This document shows, piece by piece, positions 17,677-27,086 of a DNA stretch of 64,000 nucleotides (position 1 is its first letter; every line of letters begins with the position of its first letter). Source of the stretch: an uncultured Methylophaga sp. (GTDB taxonomy: Bacteria; Pseudomonadota; Gammaproteobacteria; Nitrosococcales; Methylophagaceae); contig CAJXKF010000001.1 in NCBI GenBank assembly GCA_913055695.1, forward strand, positions 452,354-516,353, in the 5' to 3' direction. Position numbers and translations under genes: made by a program. Below the pieces are notes generated by a model. It made no database searches and had not been told where the DNA came from. It saw nothing but the letters and a program-made list of their open reading frames with translations.

Positions 17677-19653
17677 TTATCCGTCAATATGGCTTCTGGA
17701 CGCCTCTGGCGGTGAGAACTCGCTCTGCAACCAGTCTGTTAAGTCACACTGTGGTTTGAAACCATCAACTGTTCCTAACAACAAATGACGTGATTGAGCA
17801 CTGTCATCAGTTTCATTTGCAAGTTCCATAGCCTCCAGAGTCGATTGCAGTGATGACCAAGGGATCACACTTTCTTCGGCTCGCATAATTTTGGGATGTG
17901 CTGTATCAGTGACATTGTCGCCAATCAGCAACTCTTCATAGAGCTTCTCGCCAGGCCTCAGACCGGTAAACTGAATTTCGATATCCCCATCAGGGTTGCT
18001 CTCATCCCTGATGGTAAAGCCACTCAAATGAATCATTCTTCTGGCCAGTTCGACAATTTTGATCGGTTCTCCCATATCCAGCACAAAAACATCACCACCC
18101 TGCCCCATTGCTCCGGCTTGTATCACCAGTTCCGCAGCTTCCGGAATAGTCATGAAATAGCGGATAATTTCCGGATCAGTAACAGTGACTGGCCCACCAG
18201 CGGCAATCTGCTCACGGAATAAAGGCACAACCGAGCCGGATGAGCCCAGCACATTACCAAAGCGAACCATGGTAAAGCGTGTTTGCTGATGTAGCTCTGG
18301 TGACTTAGCCAGCGCCTGTAGAACTAATTCTGCGAGACGTTTGGTCGCGCCCATTGTGTTGGTCGGTCTCACTGCCTTATCCGTGGATACCAGTACGAAG
18401 GTCTCAACACCACATTTAATGGCAGCCTGTGCGGTATGCAAAGTGCCGAAAACATTATTACGTATACCTTCATTGGTATTTCGCTCGACGATAGGCACAT
18501 GCTTGTATGCAGCGGCATGGTAGATGGTTTGAACCTGAAAATGCTGACAGACCGATTCAACCCGATTTTGATTGAGTACCGATCCCAGTACAGGTATCAA
18601 CGAAACGCTTAGATTAAATTTTTCCAGCTCTTTTTCAATCTGATAAAGGCTGAACTCGCTGATTTCGAAAAGGACCAGTGCTTTAGGCATCAATTGCAGA
18701 ATCTGCCTACATAACTCGGAACCGATAGACCCACCGGCACCGGTCACCATAACAACCTTGTCTGTTATATTGCTATGCAGAAGTGTCTCATCTGCTGCGA
18801 CGGGCTCTCTGCCCAACAAATCACCGATATCCACTTCCTGAATATCAGAGACTGCGATTTTACCTTCTGCAATATCCATCAGGTCGGGTAAGGTGCGAAC
18901 ATGCACTGGATACTTCTCGAGCTTGTGCAGGATTTCACTGCGTCTTCTGCGACTGGCAGAAGGCATCGCCAGCAGAATATCACGAACATGGTAACGTTCT
19001 ATGAGGCCTACAAGCTGATCAAATGGATACACAGTGAGCCCATTAACCTGCTGATGTAGCAGGGTCTTATCGTCATCAAGGAAAGCGACCGGCCGCATTT
19101 GATTGCTCATCTTGAGCATGGCGACAAGCTGGGCACCCGCCTGTCCCGCTCCATATATCAGAACTGGAGGTATGAAGCGTTGTGTCTGAAGTGAAGCCCA
19201 GTTCCGTTGCTGGCTTTTAGTAAACAACCAACGCGCGAGCATTCTGGTGCCACCAACAAACAACATAACAATCACAGCATTAATGCCATAAACCGTTCTC
19301 GGCACTAAACCTGCAGAATCTCCTGCAGTGAGAACAATTACAGCAAAAATAAGTGTAAAAAGGAGCACCGCGCGGCTGATGGCCCAGATGGCATCAATAC
19401 CAATATAACGGATAACCGCTCTATATAGACCGAATTTGATAAAAACAGGGACAGCAACAGCTGGTGCTAATAGAAATATCCAAAGCTGCGCTTGTGGTGG
19501 AGAATAAAACTCGCCAAGCCGCAATGAAAATGCTAACCACAGTGAAACAATGACCGCCAGTGTATCAACAGCGATGCTGATAATCCGCTTCACTTTTCTT
19601 GAGCGCTTCAAAAACCATTGACCGAGCATGGTGAATGCTGATGATTGCTTCAA
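17677..19653 (-). CDS. Membrane UDP-N-acetylhexosamine 4,6-dehydratase (WbpM/PglF/CapD family)
   Basis: A 658-residue protein. About four N-terminal transmembrane helices (residues 20-125) precede a CoA-binding-like Rossmann domain (VLIYGAGQAGAQLVAML) and then a short-chain dehydrogenase domain starting VVMVTGAGGSIGSELCRQIL. STDKAVRPTNTMGATKR holds the active-site residues, with the Met/Lys form that replaces Tyr in this long-form dehydratase family. It makes the UDP-4-keto-6-deoxy sugar that starts QuiNAc, FucNAc or bacillosamine synthesis. The listed start is TTG at 19653, with an ATG at 19629 as the alternative. No matching aminotransferase or ketoreductase is present in the window, so the final sugar is unknown. 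Confidence 0.92.
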   Translation of the reverse strand: MKQSSAFTMLGQWFLKRSRKVKRIISIAVDTLAVIVSLWLAFSLRLGEFYSPPQAQLWIFLLAPAVAVPVFIKFGLYRAVIRYIGIDAIWAISRAVLLFTLIFAVIVLTAGDSAGLVPRTVYGINAVIVMLFVGGTRMLARWLFTKSQQRNWASLQTQRFIPPVLIYGAGQAGAQLVAMLKMSNQMRPVAFLDDDKTLLHQQVNGLTVYPFDQLVGLIERYHVRDILLAMPSASRRRRSEILHKLEKYPVHVRTLPDLMDIAEGKIAVSDIQEVDIGDLLGREPVAADETLLHSNITDKVVMVTGAGGSIGSELCRQILQLMPKALVLFEISEFSLYQIEKELEKFNLSVSLIPVLGSVLNQNRVESVCQHFQVQTIYHAAAYKHVPIVERNTNEGIRNNVFGTLHTAQAAIKCGVETFVLVSTDKAVRPTNTMGATKRLAELVLQALAKSPELHQQTRFTMVRFGNVLGSSGSVVPLFREQIAAGGPVTVTDPEIIRYFMTIPEAAELVIQAGAMGQGGDVFVLDMGEPIKIVELARRMIHLSGFTIRDESNPDGDIEIQFTGLRPGEKLYEELLIGDNVTDTAHPKIMRAEESVIPWSSLQSTLEAMELANETDDSAQSRHLLLGTVDGFKPQCDLTDWLQSEFSPPEASRSHIDG

Positions 19654-19790
19654 ACTATCATTCCATCGATTGAGACTATCAGAGCATTATTCCATGCCCA
19701 TTGCAGAATAACCAAACTAACGAACAGGAATTTCTACTGAATGATTACGGCTGATTTCAGTGAGTTGTATTAGGAGAATTGACAGGCAAG

Positions 19791-19867
19791 TGGCGCGCCC
19801 GGCAGGACTCGAACCTGCTACCCTCGGCTTAGAAGGCCGATGCTCTATCCAGATGAGCTACGGGCGC
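19791..19867 (-). tRNA. tRNA-Arg (anticodon TCT)
   Basis: A 77-base cloverleaf on the minus strand, with encoded CCA at 19791-19793. The acceptor stem GCGCCCG pairs with CGGGCGC, the D arm is GCTC/GAGC, the anticodon stem is TCGGC/GCCGA with loop CTTCTAA, and the T arm is GCAGG-TTCGAGT-CCTGC. The loop gives anticodon TCT, reading AGA/AGG. It is probably co-transcribed with the tRNA-Pro 47 bases upstream. Confidence 0.97.
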
Positions 19868-19914
19868 ATCGTGACATGTGGTCTAAGCGAGGACAATGAA
19901 AAAAGTGAGGGAAG

Positions 19915-19991
<77 letters not shown>

Positions 19992-20027
19992 ACTTGTTTT
20001 CGAGAAGTCATCCTCGAAGAAGGCGAA

Positions 20028-20056
20028 ATAATACGTTGTTCCCCAGACAGAGTCAA
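20028..20056 (-). promoter_or_regulatory. Sigma-70 promoter of the tRNA-Pro/tRNA-Arg unit
   Basis: On the minus strand, TTGACT (20056-20051) and TATTAT (20033-20028) are separated by exactly 17 bases. Each is a 5-of-6 match to consensus. The expected start near 20021 gives a leader of about 30 bases before tRNA-Pro. Confidence 0.8.
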
Positions 20057-20132
20057 CGCCTGATTTGATATTTTTTGCTGTTCACGCTGACTCATGCGAT
20101 CATACCCGCTTTTGCAAGTCCGGGACCCCTGA

Positions 20133-20990
20133 ATGAGCGCGAAGATTATTGATGGCAAAGCTGTCGCCGCCGATCTGAAACAAAAACTGAAACTGGCCAC
20201 TGACAAACTGATCGCTGACGGCAAACGCCGCCCCGGACTGGCCGTCGTTCTGATTGGCGAAAACCCCGCCTCACAAGTTTACGTCGGCAGTAAACGTCGC
20301 AGCTGTGAAGAAATTGGTATCAAATCGGTCGCTTATGATATGCCTGATACCACCAGCCAGGATGAGCTACTGGCGTTAATTGATGAGCTCAATAATGACG
20401 AGGAAATTGATGGTATTCTGGTGCAACTGCCGCTGCCTGCACACATCGATCCTGAGACCGTGATTGAACGCATCGCACCGCATAAGGATGTCGACGGTTT
20501 CCATCCCTATAATATTGGCCGACTAGCTCAACGCATCCCGGTTCTTCGCCCTTGCACACCCAAAGGCGTTATCACGCTGTTACGCAGCACCGGGGTCGAT
20601 TTAAAAGGGCTGGAAGCTGTAGTCGTAGGCGCATCCAATATTGTCGGTCGCCCCATGGCGCTGGAATTACTACTTGCCGGCTGCACCACTACCGTCTGTC
20701 ATCGCTGGACTAAAAATCTGGAAGAACAGGTGCGTCGTGCCGATCTGCTGGTTGTTGCCGTGGGTAAACCCAACTTTATTCCCGGTGACTGGGTTAAACC
20801 GGGCGCGATGGTTATTGATGTCGGTATTAACCGGCTTGAAAACGGCAAACTGACCGGGGATGTCGATTTTGAAGGCGCTAAAGAGAAAGCTTCATGGATA
20901 ACCCCTGTTCCTGGTGGCGTCGGCCCGATGACTGTGGCGACTCTAATGGAAAATACGCTGTTTGCAGCAGAGCACTTACATCAAAAATAA
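20133..20990 (+). CDS. folD: Methylenetetrahydrofolate dehydrogenase / cyclohydrolase
   Basis: A 285-residue bifunctional FolD. It interconverts 5,10-methylene-, methenyl- and 10-formyl-tetrahydrofolate using [17 protein letters not shown] contains the Tyr/Lys catalytic region (YVGSKRR), [10 protein letters not shown] is the family signature, [20 protein letters not shown] is the nucleotide-binding loop, and [19 protein letters not shown] is the C-terminal signature. Length and motif order are normal. It is monocistronic in appearance, read away from the tRNA pair, and followed by a 200-bp repeat element. Confidence 0.97.
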   Translation: MSAKIIDGKAVAADLKQKLKLATDKLIADGKRRPGLAVVLIGENPASQVYVGSKRRSCEEIGIKSVAYDMPDTTSQDELLALIDELNNDEEIDGILVQLPLPAHIDPETVIERIAPHKDVDGFHPYNIGRLAQRIPVLRPCTPKGVITLLRSTGVDLKGLEAVVVGASNIVGRPMALELLLAGCTTTVCHRWTKNLEEQVRRADLLVVAVGKPNFIPGDWVKPGAMVIDVGINRLENGKLTGDVDFEGAKEKASWITPVPGGVGPMTVATLMENTLFAAEHLHQK

Positions 20991-20999
20991 ACACTGAAT

Positions 21000-21199
21000 C
21001 ACAGAGGTACAGAGTAGATATAAACATCTATCCGCAGATGACACAGATGGTCGCAGGTTATTCATAGTGAAGGCAGAGTCGGGACAAAAACCAGAAGCTT
21101 TGTTGCTAGACAAGCACTTCGCTGGACTGTTTTTAATCTGTGAAAATCAGCGTAATCTGCTGATAATTCTAAAAACTCCGTGTCCTCTGTGCCTCTGTG
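21000..21199. repeat. 200-bp imperfect inverted-repeat element between folD and cysS
   Basis: The outer arms CACAGAGGTACAGAG (21000-21014) and the reverse complement of 21185-21199 match at 14 of 15 positions. Inner arms also pair: 21030-21048 contains ATCnGCAGAT and ACAGAT, and 21136-21164 holds the inverse of the same words with a longer middle. The centre shows no open frame of interest. The element fills nearly the whole gap. I recall similar intergenic words in unrelated environmental bacteria, but no copy elsewhere in this window was found, so its mobility is unproven. Confidence 0.6.
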
Positions 21200-21219
21200 G
21201 TTAATATTTCCAAACAGGC

Positions 21220-22614
21220 TTATTGACGCCGCCAGCTGGTCTTGCCGGCTGAATCTTCCAGCACGATGCCCATTTCCGTGAGTTGATCCCGAATTTCATC
21301 GGCTCGCGCCCAGTTTTTATCCGCCCTGGCCTGGTTGCGTTCAGCCACCAAGGCGTCAATTTCTGCAGCTTCATCGTCTGAAGCGGTATCGCCAACCAGA
21401 AAGGCATCGGCATCCTGCTGGAACAGGCCCAGTACCTCACCGAATGACAACAGCAGACCGGCATAATAAGAAGCCTCTTCGGCGCCCTGTCCGCGTTCAT
21501 AGGCTTTATTCAAGGCCTGACGCACATCGGCCATGACTGATAAGGCCAGCGCGGTATTAAAATCATCATTCATCGCCTCCCGGAAGCGAGGACCGAAGTC
21601 TTTGTCATCCTGCCAGCGTACATCGCGCTGTGGCTCAACCTCACGCAGCGAGGTATAAAAACGAGTCAGTGCCGCTTTAGCCTGCTCAAGCTGGTCTTCT
21701 GAATAATTCAGCGGGCTGCGGTAATGGCTGGAGAGAATGAAATAGCGCACCGCTTCGGCCGGATACATCGCCAGCACTTCACGCACAGTGAAGAAATTAC
21801 CCAATGACTTGGACATTTTTTCATCATCGATACGCACAAAACCGTTATGCATCCAGTAATTCACAGACTGGCACTCATGCGCGCCTTCAGACTGGGCAAT
21901 CTCATTTTCATGATGGGGAAACTGCAGATCCTGACCGCCACCATGAATATCAAAATGTTCACCGAGGCAATGCGCAGACATCGCCGAGCATTCGATATGC
22001 CAGCCTGGCCGACCTTTACCCCAGGGAGAATCCCAGGCAGGCTCGCCTTCTTTAGCGGCTTTCCAGAGCACAAAGTCGAGCGGATCGGTTTTGGATTCAT
22101 TGACCGCAACACGCTCACCGGCGCGCAATTCATTGATGTCGCGGCCGGATAATTTGCCGTAAGCAGCGAATTGACTCACATCGTAATAAACATCGCCGTT
22201 ATCGGCGGTGTAGGCCAGCCCCTTGTCGATCAAAGTCTGAATCATGGCCAGAATTTCACCCATGGATTCAGTCGCTTTGGGCTCAATATCTGGTCTCAAT
22301 ACACCCAGTGCATCGGCATCCTGATGCATTTCCTTGATGTAACGCTCGGTCAGGGCCTCGATACTCTCACCGTTTTCTGCCGCGCGTTTGATGATCTTGT
22401 CATCAATATCGGTGATGTTACGGACGTAAGTCACATCATAGCCCAGCGCCCGCAAGTAACGGGTAACCACATCAAACACCACCATGACACGGGCATGGCC
22501 GACATGACAGAGGTCATATACCGTCATGCCGCAGACATACATATTGACCTTGCCTGGGGTGATCGGTGTAAACGTTTCTTTCTGTCGAGTGAGGCTGTTA
22601 TGGATTTTTAGCAT
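21220..22614 (-). CDS. cysS: Cysteine-tRNA ligase
   Basis: A 464-residue class I aminoacyl-tRNA synthetase charging tRNA-Cys. [17 protein letters not shown] contains the HIGH-type motif and a zinc-ligand cysteine. GWHIECSAM and [17 protein letters not shown] are CysRS-specific zinc-site motifs, and [12 protein letters not shown] is the KMSKS loop. The C-terminal DALR-like domain ends near [17 protein letters not shown]. Its ATG overlaps the glnS stop by one base (TAATG), so the two synthetases are translationally coupled. Length is normal. Confidence 0.97.
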   Translation of the reverse strand: MLKIHNSLTRQKETFTPITPGKVNMYVCGMTVYDLCHVGHARVMVVFDVVTRYLRALGYDVTYVRNITDIDDKIIKRAAENGESIEALTERYIKEMHQDADALGVLRPDIEPKATESMGEILAMIQTLIDKGLAYTADNGDVYYDVSQFAAYGKLSGRDINELRAGERVAVNESKTDPLDFVLWKAAKEGEPAWDSPWGKGRPGWHIECSAMSAHCLGEHFDIHGGGQDLQFPHHENEIAQSEGAHECQSVNYWMHNGFVRIDDEKMSKSLGNFFTVREVLAMYPAEAVRYFILSSHYRSPLNYSEDQLEQAKAALTRFYTSLREVEPQRDVRWQDDKDFGPRFREAMNDDFNTALALSVMADVRQALNKAYERGQGAEEASYYAGLLLSFGEVLGLFQQDADAFLVGDTASDDEAAEIDALVAERNQARADKNWARADEIRDQLTEMGIVLEDSAGKTSWRRQ

Positions 22615-24287
22615 TATTTATTTTTTGAAATATCTTCTTTTAAACCAATGGTCAGGTTGAATACTGGCGACCCGGCGCTGTGATCATGACGATCGCTGAC
22701 AAAATAGCCTTCGCGCTCAAACTGAAACGCCGTTTCCGGCTCGCAGTTAACGATGGCAGGCTCTGCGAAGGCTTTAATCACTCTCAATGAATCCGGATTC
22801 ACATCATCGAGGTAATTACCGGTTTCTTTACCCGGTGCTTCTGCAACAAACAATCTGTCATAGAGGCGCAGTTCCACCTCTTTGCCTTCGGTTGCAGACA
22901 CCCAGTGAATCACGCCGCGTGGTTTCATTTCCGCTGGCGGGTTCTGACCGACTGTATCAGGCACCAGCGAAGCAATCACTTCAATCACTTCACCTTGGTC
23001 ATTCTTGATGACTTCATCAGCCTTGATGACATAAGCACCACGCAGACGCACATAATCACCAATGACCAGACGTTTGAACTTCTTGCGGCTTAAACTGGTG
23101 TCTTCAGTAAAGTCGGAGGCGTCGATATAAATGTCTTTCGTGAACGGGATGGAGCGATTGCCCATTTCTTCCTTTTGCGGATGATTAGGCACTTCCAGCC
23201 ATTCAACTTTGTCAGGCGCGTTAGTGATGCTGACTTTCAACGGGTTCAGCACGCACATCGCCCGCGCCGCGTTCTCATTCAAATCATTACGAATCTCGAA
23301 TTCAAGCTGTGCAATATCCACCACACCGTCGGTTTTGGCGACAGCCAAACTGTTGCAGAATGCGCGAAGTGCTGCAGCGGTATAACCGCGACGCCTCATG
23401 CCCGAAATGGTCGGCATTCTGGGATCATTCCAGCCGGCCACGATTTTTTCATCGACCAGCTGTTTTAGATTACGTTTACTGGTTACCGTGTAATTGAGGT
23501 TCAGACGACCGAATTCATACTGCTTCGGCTCTGAGGGCACGGGCAGATTTTCAATAAACCAGTTATACAAGGGACGATGGTCCTGAAACTCCAGCGTACA
23601 GATACTATGGGTGACGCCCTCAATCGCATCGCCCTGCCCATGCGCAAAGTCATAGCTGGGATAAATGCACCATTTGTCACCGGTCTGATGATGTGCTTTC
23701 TTGCGGATACGATACAGAATCGGATCGCGGAGGTTCATGTTGGGCGAGGCCATATCGATTTTCGCGCGCAGCACACAAAAACCTTCATCAAACTGGCCCT
23801 GTTTCATCTTTTCGAACAGCGAGAGGTTTTCTTCCACGCTACGGTTCCGGTATGGCGACTCCTTACCCGGCTTGGTCGCCCAGCCACGGTATTCACTGGC
23901 CTGCTCAGCGGTCAGATCACAGACATAGGCTTTGCCCTGCTTGATAAGGTGAACCGCCCAATCGTAGAACTGCTCAAAATAGCTTGAGGCATAACGCACA
24001 TCGCCCGCCCACTGGAACCCGAGCCACTGAACATCTGCCATAATGGCCTCAATGTACTCCTGCTCTTCCCTGGCCGGATTAGTGTCATCAAAGCGTAAAT
24101 GACAATCGCCACCGAACTCTTCCGCCAGACCAAAATTCAGGCAAATGGATTTAGCATGCCCGATATGCAGATAGCCATTAGGCTCAGGAGGAAACCGGGT
24201 CACCACTTTTCCGGTCAGTCTGCCAGCGGCAATATCTTCCTGAATAATTGTGCGTATGAAATTATGTTGAGCTGCAGTTTCCGACAT
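22614..24287 (-). CDS. glnS: Glutamine-tRNA ligase
   Basis: A 557-residue class I synthetase when started at the ATG at 24287 ([19 protein letters not shown]), close to the 554 residues of E. coli GlnS. A longer in-frame start at 24398 would add 37 residues not found in the family. [19 protein letters not shown] holds the HIGH motif and [10 protein letters not shown] the KMSKS equivalent. The C-terminal anticodon-binding beta barrels include [19 protein letters not shown]. It charges tRNA-Gln directly. It is the upstream gene of the glnS-cysS pair and is divergent from the cyclophilin gene, with a short shared promoter gap. Confidence 0.97.
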   Translation of the reverse strand: MSETAAQHNFIRTIIQEDIAAGRLTGKVVTRFPPEPNGYLHIGHAKSICLNFGLAEEFGGDCHLRFDDTNPAREEQEYIEAIMADVQWLGFQWAGDVRYASSYFEQFYDWAVHLIKQGKAYVCDLTAEQASEYRGWATKPGKESPYRNRSVEENLSLFEKMKQGQFDEGFCVLRAKIDMASPNMNLRDPILYRIRKKAHHQTGDKWCIYPSYDFAHGQGDAIEGVTHSICTLEFQDHRPLYNWFIENLPVPSEPKQYEFGRLNLNYTVTSKRNLKQLVDEKIVAGWNDPRMPTISGMRRRGYTAAALRAFCNSLAVAKTDGVVDIAQLEFEIRNDLNENAARAMCVLNPLKVSITNAPDKVEWLEVPNHPQKEEMGNRSIPFTKDIYIDASDFTEDTSLSRKKFKRLVIGDYVRLRGAYVIKADEVIKNDQGEVIEVIASLVPDTVGQNPPAEMKPRGVIHWVSATEGKEVELRLYDRLFVAEAPGKETGNYLDDVNPDSLRVIKAFAEPAIVNCEPETAFQFEREGYFVSDRHDHSAGSPVFNLTIGLKEDISKNK

Positions 24288-24452
24288 AGCGAATGATGAA
24301 TTTAAATTAAAACGCGCATTATACGCTTTCAGCCCGCTCAGGTGACAGCGCTCTTTAATAGCTGCCTGGTTCTCAAAAGTAGTTTCTGATGTTCCCATGA
24401 TTGCTTTTGATGCACTATCATGACCTTTTCTAGCGATTCTGGACTACCCAAT

Positions 24453-25028
24453 ATGAAATTACTGTACCGTCATCTGGCCCCCCTGTTTTTGGCTTCCTTT
24501 TCCCTCGCCGCCCATGCCGAAGGTGGTGCAGCGCCACAGGTTAAGCTGGAAACCACGATGGGCGACATTATCATCGAACTGAATCAGGAAAAAGCGCCGA
24601 ACACGGTGGCTAACTTTCTGGAATACGTTGAGGCCGGCTTTTACGATGGCACCATTTTCCACCGCGTGATTGAAAACTTCATGATCCAGGGTGGTGGTTT
24701 TGACGAGAACTTTCAGCAAAAGCAGACCCGCGCCCCAATCGAAAACGAAGCCGATAATGGTCTCAGCAATCAGCGCGGTACCGTCGCAATGGCGCGGACC
24801 AATGATCCGCATTCCGCGACAGCACAGTTCTTTATCAACACGGTCGACAATGATTTTCTGGATTTCCGCGGAAAAGCGCCGAGTGGCTGGGGTTACGCAG
24901 TATTCGGTGAAGTGGTTGAAGGCATGGATGTGGTAGACAAAATCCGTAAAGTTGAAACCACCATGCGTGGCCCGCATCAGGATGTGCCGGCTGAAGATGT
25001 TGTCATCAAAAAAGCCAGCGTGCTCTAA
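24453..25028 (+). CDS. ppiA: Peptidyl-prolyl cis-trans isomerase, cyclophilin type, exported
   Basis: A cyclophilin of 191 residues from the ATG at 24453. That start gives a signal peptide ([22 protein letters not shown]) cleaved after AHA; an ATG at 24420 would put 11 residues ahead of it. [15 protein letters not shown] has the catalytic Arg, and [22 protein letters not shown] is the cyclophilin core. It should speed proline isomerisation in periplasmic proteins. The adjacent lpxH gene matches the ppiB-lpxH order of E. coli, but the signal peptide points to the PpiA type. The gene symbol is by function. Confidence 0.9.
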   Translation: MKLLYRHLAPLFLASFSLAAHAEGGAAPQVKLETTMGDIIIELNQEKAPNTVANFLEYVEAGFYDGTIFHRVIENFMIQGGGFDENFQQKQTRAPIENEADNGLSNQRGTVAMARTNDPHSATAQFFINTVDNDFLDFRGKAPSGWGYAVFGEVVEGMDVVDKIRKVETTMRGPHQDVPAEDVVIKKASVL

Positions 25029-25039
25029 ATCACCGTCTC

Positions 25040-25058
25040 TGCCCTCGTCATGAGGGCA
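25040..25058 (+). promoter_or_regulatory. Hairpin in the leader of lpxH
   Basis: TGCCCTC and GAGGGCA pair around a 5-base loop. The hairpin lies 12 bases after the cyclophilin stop and 11 bases before the lpxH ATG, directly followed by the lpxH ribosome site AGGA. There is no T-run, so it is not a clear terminator. A similar hairpin followed by GCAGGATT precedes the AsmA-like gene at 35658. Confidence 0.4.
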
Positions 25059-25069
25059 GGATTCTATCT

Positions 25070-25825
25070 ATGCGCAGACTTTTTATTTCGGATCTTCACC
25101 TCAGCCCGGCTCGCCCAGAGCTGACGCAATTGGCCTGTGATTTTCTTGATTCACAGCAGGGGGAGGTCGAGGAAATTTATATCCTCGGTGATATTTTCAA
25201 TACCTGGCTCGGTGATGATCTGATACCGGCTGAATTCAGCCCCTTTGTCGAGACCCTGCAAAAGCTGTCAGCCAGTGGGATCAGACTGTTTCTCATGGTG
25301 GGCAACCGGGACTTTATGCTGGGCAAAGCCTTTGCTTTATCGGTTGGGGCGAGTTTACTGAAAGACGCCCACGAGCTTCAATTTGGCAAGCATGCTGTCT
25401 TGCTATTACACGGCGACTCGCTGTGTCTGGATGATATCAGCTACCAGCGTTATCGCAGAGTCGTCAGAAATTCTTTGCTGCAATGGTGCTTCCTCAAACT
25501 ACCGGCCCGTTTCCGCCAGAATATCTCTGACCAGATTATTGCCAAAAGCAAGCAGAAAAAGCAGCATAAAACGGCGATGATTATGGATGTGAATCAAGCT
25601 GAAGTGCTTCGCGTGATTGAAGAGAGCGGGATCGACATCCTGATTCACGGTCACACTCACAGGCCGGCCATTCACAGAGTGCGAACTTCAGAAGGGCATG
25701 AGACTTATCGCGTTGTACTGGGAGACTGGGATAAGCATCTCAGTTATCTGATAGCCGATGATCATGCGCTGGCGCTGCATGATCACCGTCTGAATGGAGG
25801 GTGTGAGACTCTAGGACTGACCTGA
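25070..25825 (+). CDS. lpxH: UDP-2,3-diacylglucosamine diphosphatase
   Basis: A 251-residue calcineurin-like metallophosphatase. SDLHLS (D8, H10), GDIFNTWLGDD, GNRDF, HGDSLC and HGHTHRP supply the metal ligands of the LpxH family. It hydrolyses UDP-2,3-diacyl-GlcN to lipid X, the fourth step of lipid A synthesis, at the inner-membrane surface. An AGGA lies about 8 bases before the ATG. Its last 15 bases overlap the convergent dsbC gene. Confidence 0.96.
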   Translation: MRRLFISDLHLSPARPELTQLACDFLDSQQGEVEEIYILGDIFNTWLGDDLIPAEFSPFVETLQKLSASGIRLFLMVGNRDFMLGKAFALSVGASLLKDAHELQFGKHAVLLLHGDSLCLDDISYQRYRRVVRNSLLQWCFLKLPARFRQNISDQIIAKSKQKKQHKTAMIMDVNQAEVLRVIEESGIDILIHGHTHRPAIHRVRTSEGHETYRVVLGDWDKHLSYLIADDHALALHDHRLNGGCETLGLT

Positions 25826-26527
25826 GTTCTGCTCTAGGATTTCTTTCAGCCGTTCAGCAGGGACATAGCCGGGCAGCATCTGTCCGCTTTCCATGAACAA
25901 AGCCGGTGTGCCCTGAACCCCGAGCTTCTGGCCGGTTTCGAACTCGGTTTTAACCGGGTTATCACAGGTCTTGGCTTCCAGTTCTTCACCCGCTTTAGCC
26001 CGGGTCAACGCATCACGACGATCATCGCTGCACCAGACAGTGACCGCATCATCATAGGATTCAGAGCCAATGCCACCACGCGGATAAGCCATATAGCGGA
26101 TACGGATACCCTGGTCCATGTATTGCTCGATTTCAGAATGCATTTTGCGGCAATAAACACAGTCGATGTCAGTAAACACGGTCAGTGTATGTTCTGTTTT
26201 TTCAGGCTCAAAGATGATCATGTCTTTCTCATCCAGTCCTTCAATAATATCTTTGCGCAGGCTGACACGACGCTGTTCAGTGAGATTGGTTCTGGATTCC
26301 AGCGAGACTAGCTCGCCCTGCAGAACATAACGGCCATCGGCTGAAAAGTAGAGGATTTCGCCATTGATAATGCCTTCGTAAAGTTGGGTGTTATCCACTT
26401 TTTTAAGGCTGTCGATTGTGACGCCCGGCAAGGTTTCTTCAAGCTGTTTTTTCAATTTGTCTGTTTCTGCGGCATGGCTTGCACCTGTAAACAACAAAGG
26501 CACAATCAAAAAAAGATGTTTCAGCAT
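25811..26527 (-). CDS. dsbC: Thiol:disulfide interchange protein DsbC
   Basis: A 238-residue periplasmic disulfide isomerase. Residues 1-19 form a signal peptide ending in SHA-AE. The N-terminal dimerisation domain precedes a thioredoxin fold with a CVYC active site (C123, C126) and a GTPALF cis-proline loop; a second, structural pair may be Cys-Ser-Asp and Cys-Asp near WCSDDRRD and KTCDNP. It reshuffles wrong disulfides in exported proteins and is kept reduced by DsbD. The order xerD, yajQ, dsbC is close to the E. coli xerD-dsbC pair. An AGGAAA ribosome site precedes the ATG. Confidence 0.95.
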   Translation of the reverse strand: MLKHLFLIVPLLFTGASHAAETDKLKKQLEETLPGVTIDSLKKVDNTQLYEGIINGEILYFSADGRYVLQGELVSLESRTNLTEQRRVSLRKDIIEGLDEKDMIIFEPEKTEHTLTVFTDIDCVYCRKMHSEIEQYMDQGIRIRYMAYPRGGIGSESYDDAVTVWCSDDRRDALTRAKAGEELEAKTCDNPVKTEFETGQKLGVQGTPALFMESGQMLPGYVPAERLKEILEQNSGQS

Positions 26528-26536
26528 TAATGTTTC

Positions 26537-27022
26537 CTAGTCTCTGAAATTATTAAACTGCAGCGGCATATCGATGCTTTCCTCGGCTTTGAGCATGGCG
26601 ATGATCTGCTGCAGTTCATCACGCTTCTTACCGGTCACACGCACACTTTCGCCCTGAACCGCAGCCTGCACTTTGATTTTGCTGTCTTTAATCAGCTTGA
26701 CAATTTTACGCGACACGTCTTTGTCGAGTCCTTCGCGGACAATGACATCCTGTTTCCGCAGCTTGCCGTGACCAACGCTATCTTTGACTTCAAGGCAGCC
26801 GAGTTCTATCCCGCGCTTGACCAGCTTCAGCCGTAAGATGTCCAGTAGCTGTTCAAGTTGAAAATCACTGTCAGCGAACAGTGTGAGCACCTTGTCCGAC
26901 TGCTCTACTCTGGCTTCGGTTCCGCGAAAATCAAAACGGTTTTTCAGTTCACGATTAGCCTGATCAACTGCATTGGTCAATTCGTGTTTATCCACTTCGG
27001 ATACGATATCAAAGGAAGGCAT
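26537..27022 (-). CDS. yajQ: YajQ-family nucleotide-binding protein
   Basis: A 161-residue protein matching the YajQ/UPF0234 family along its whole length: [21 protein letters not shown] at the N-terminus, [13 protein letters not shown] in the middle, and [20 protein letters not shown] near the end. The family has two ferredoxin-like domains. A Xanthomonas member binds cyclic di-GMP and acts with a transcription factor, while E. coli YajQ binds nucleotides; which applies here is unknown. A GGAG site precedes the ATG. It stands between dsbC and xerD on the same strand. Confidence 0.94.
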   Translation of the reverse strand: MPSFDIVSEVDKHELTNAVDQANRELKNRFDFRGTEARVEQSDKVLTLFADSDFQLEQLLDILRLKLVKRGIELGCLEVKDSVGHGKLRKQDVIVREGLDKDVSRKIVKLIKDSKIKVQAAVQGESVRVTGKKRDELQQIIAMLKAEESIDMPLQFNNFRD

Positions 27023-27086
27023 GCCCTACTCCGCTAAAAATTTCAAGCAGCAAGTTTAACACTGGGATCGGTTTGCGTCAGTCTGC

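Noticed and set aside
24459-24977. 172-codon minus-strand frame opposite the cyclophilin gene
   Set aside because: The plus strand has a complete cyclophilin with signal peptide; the minus frame has none of the marks of a real gene.
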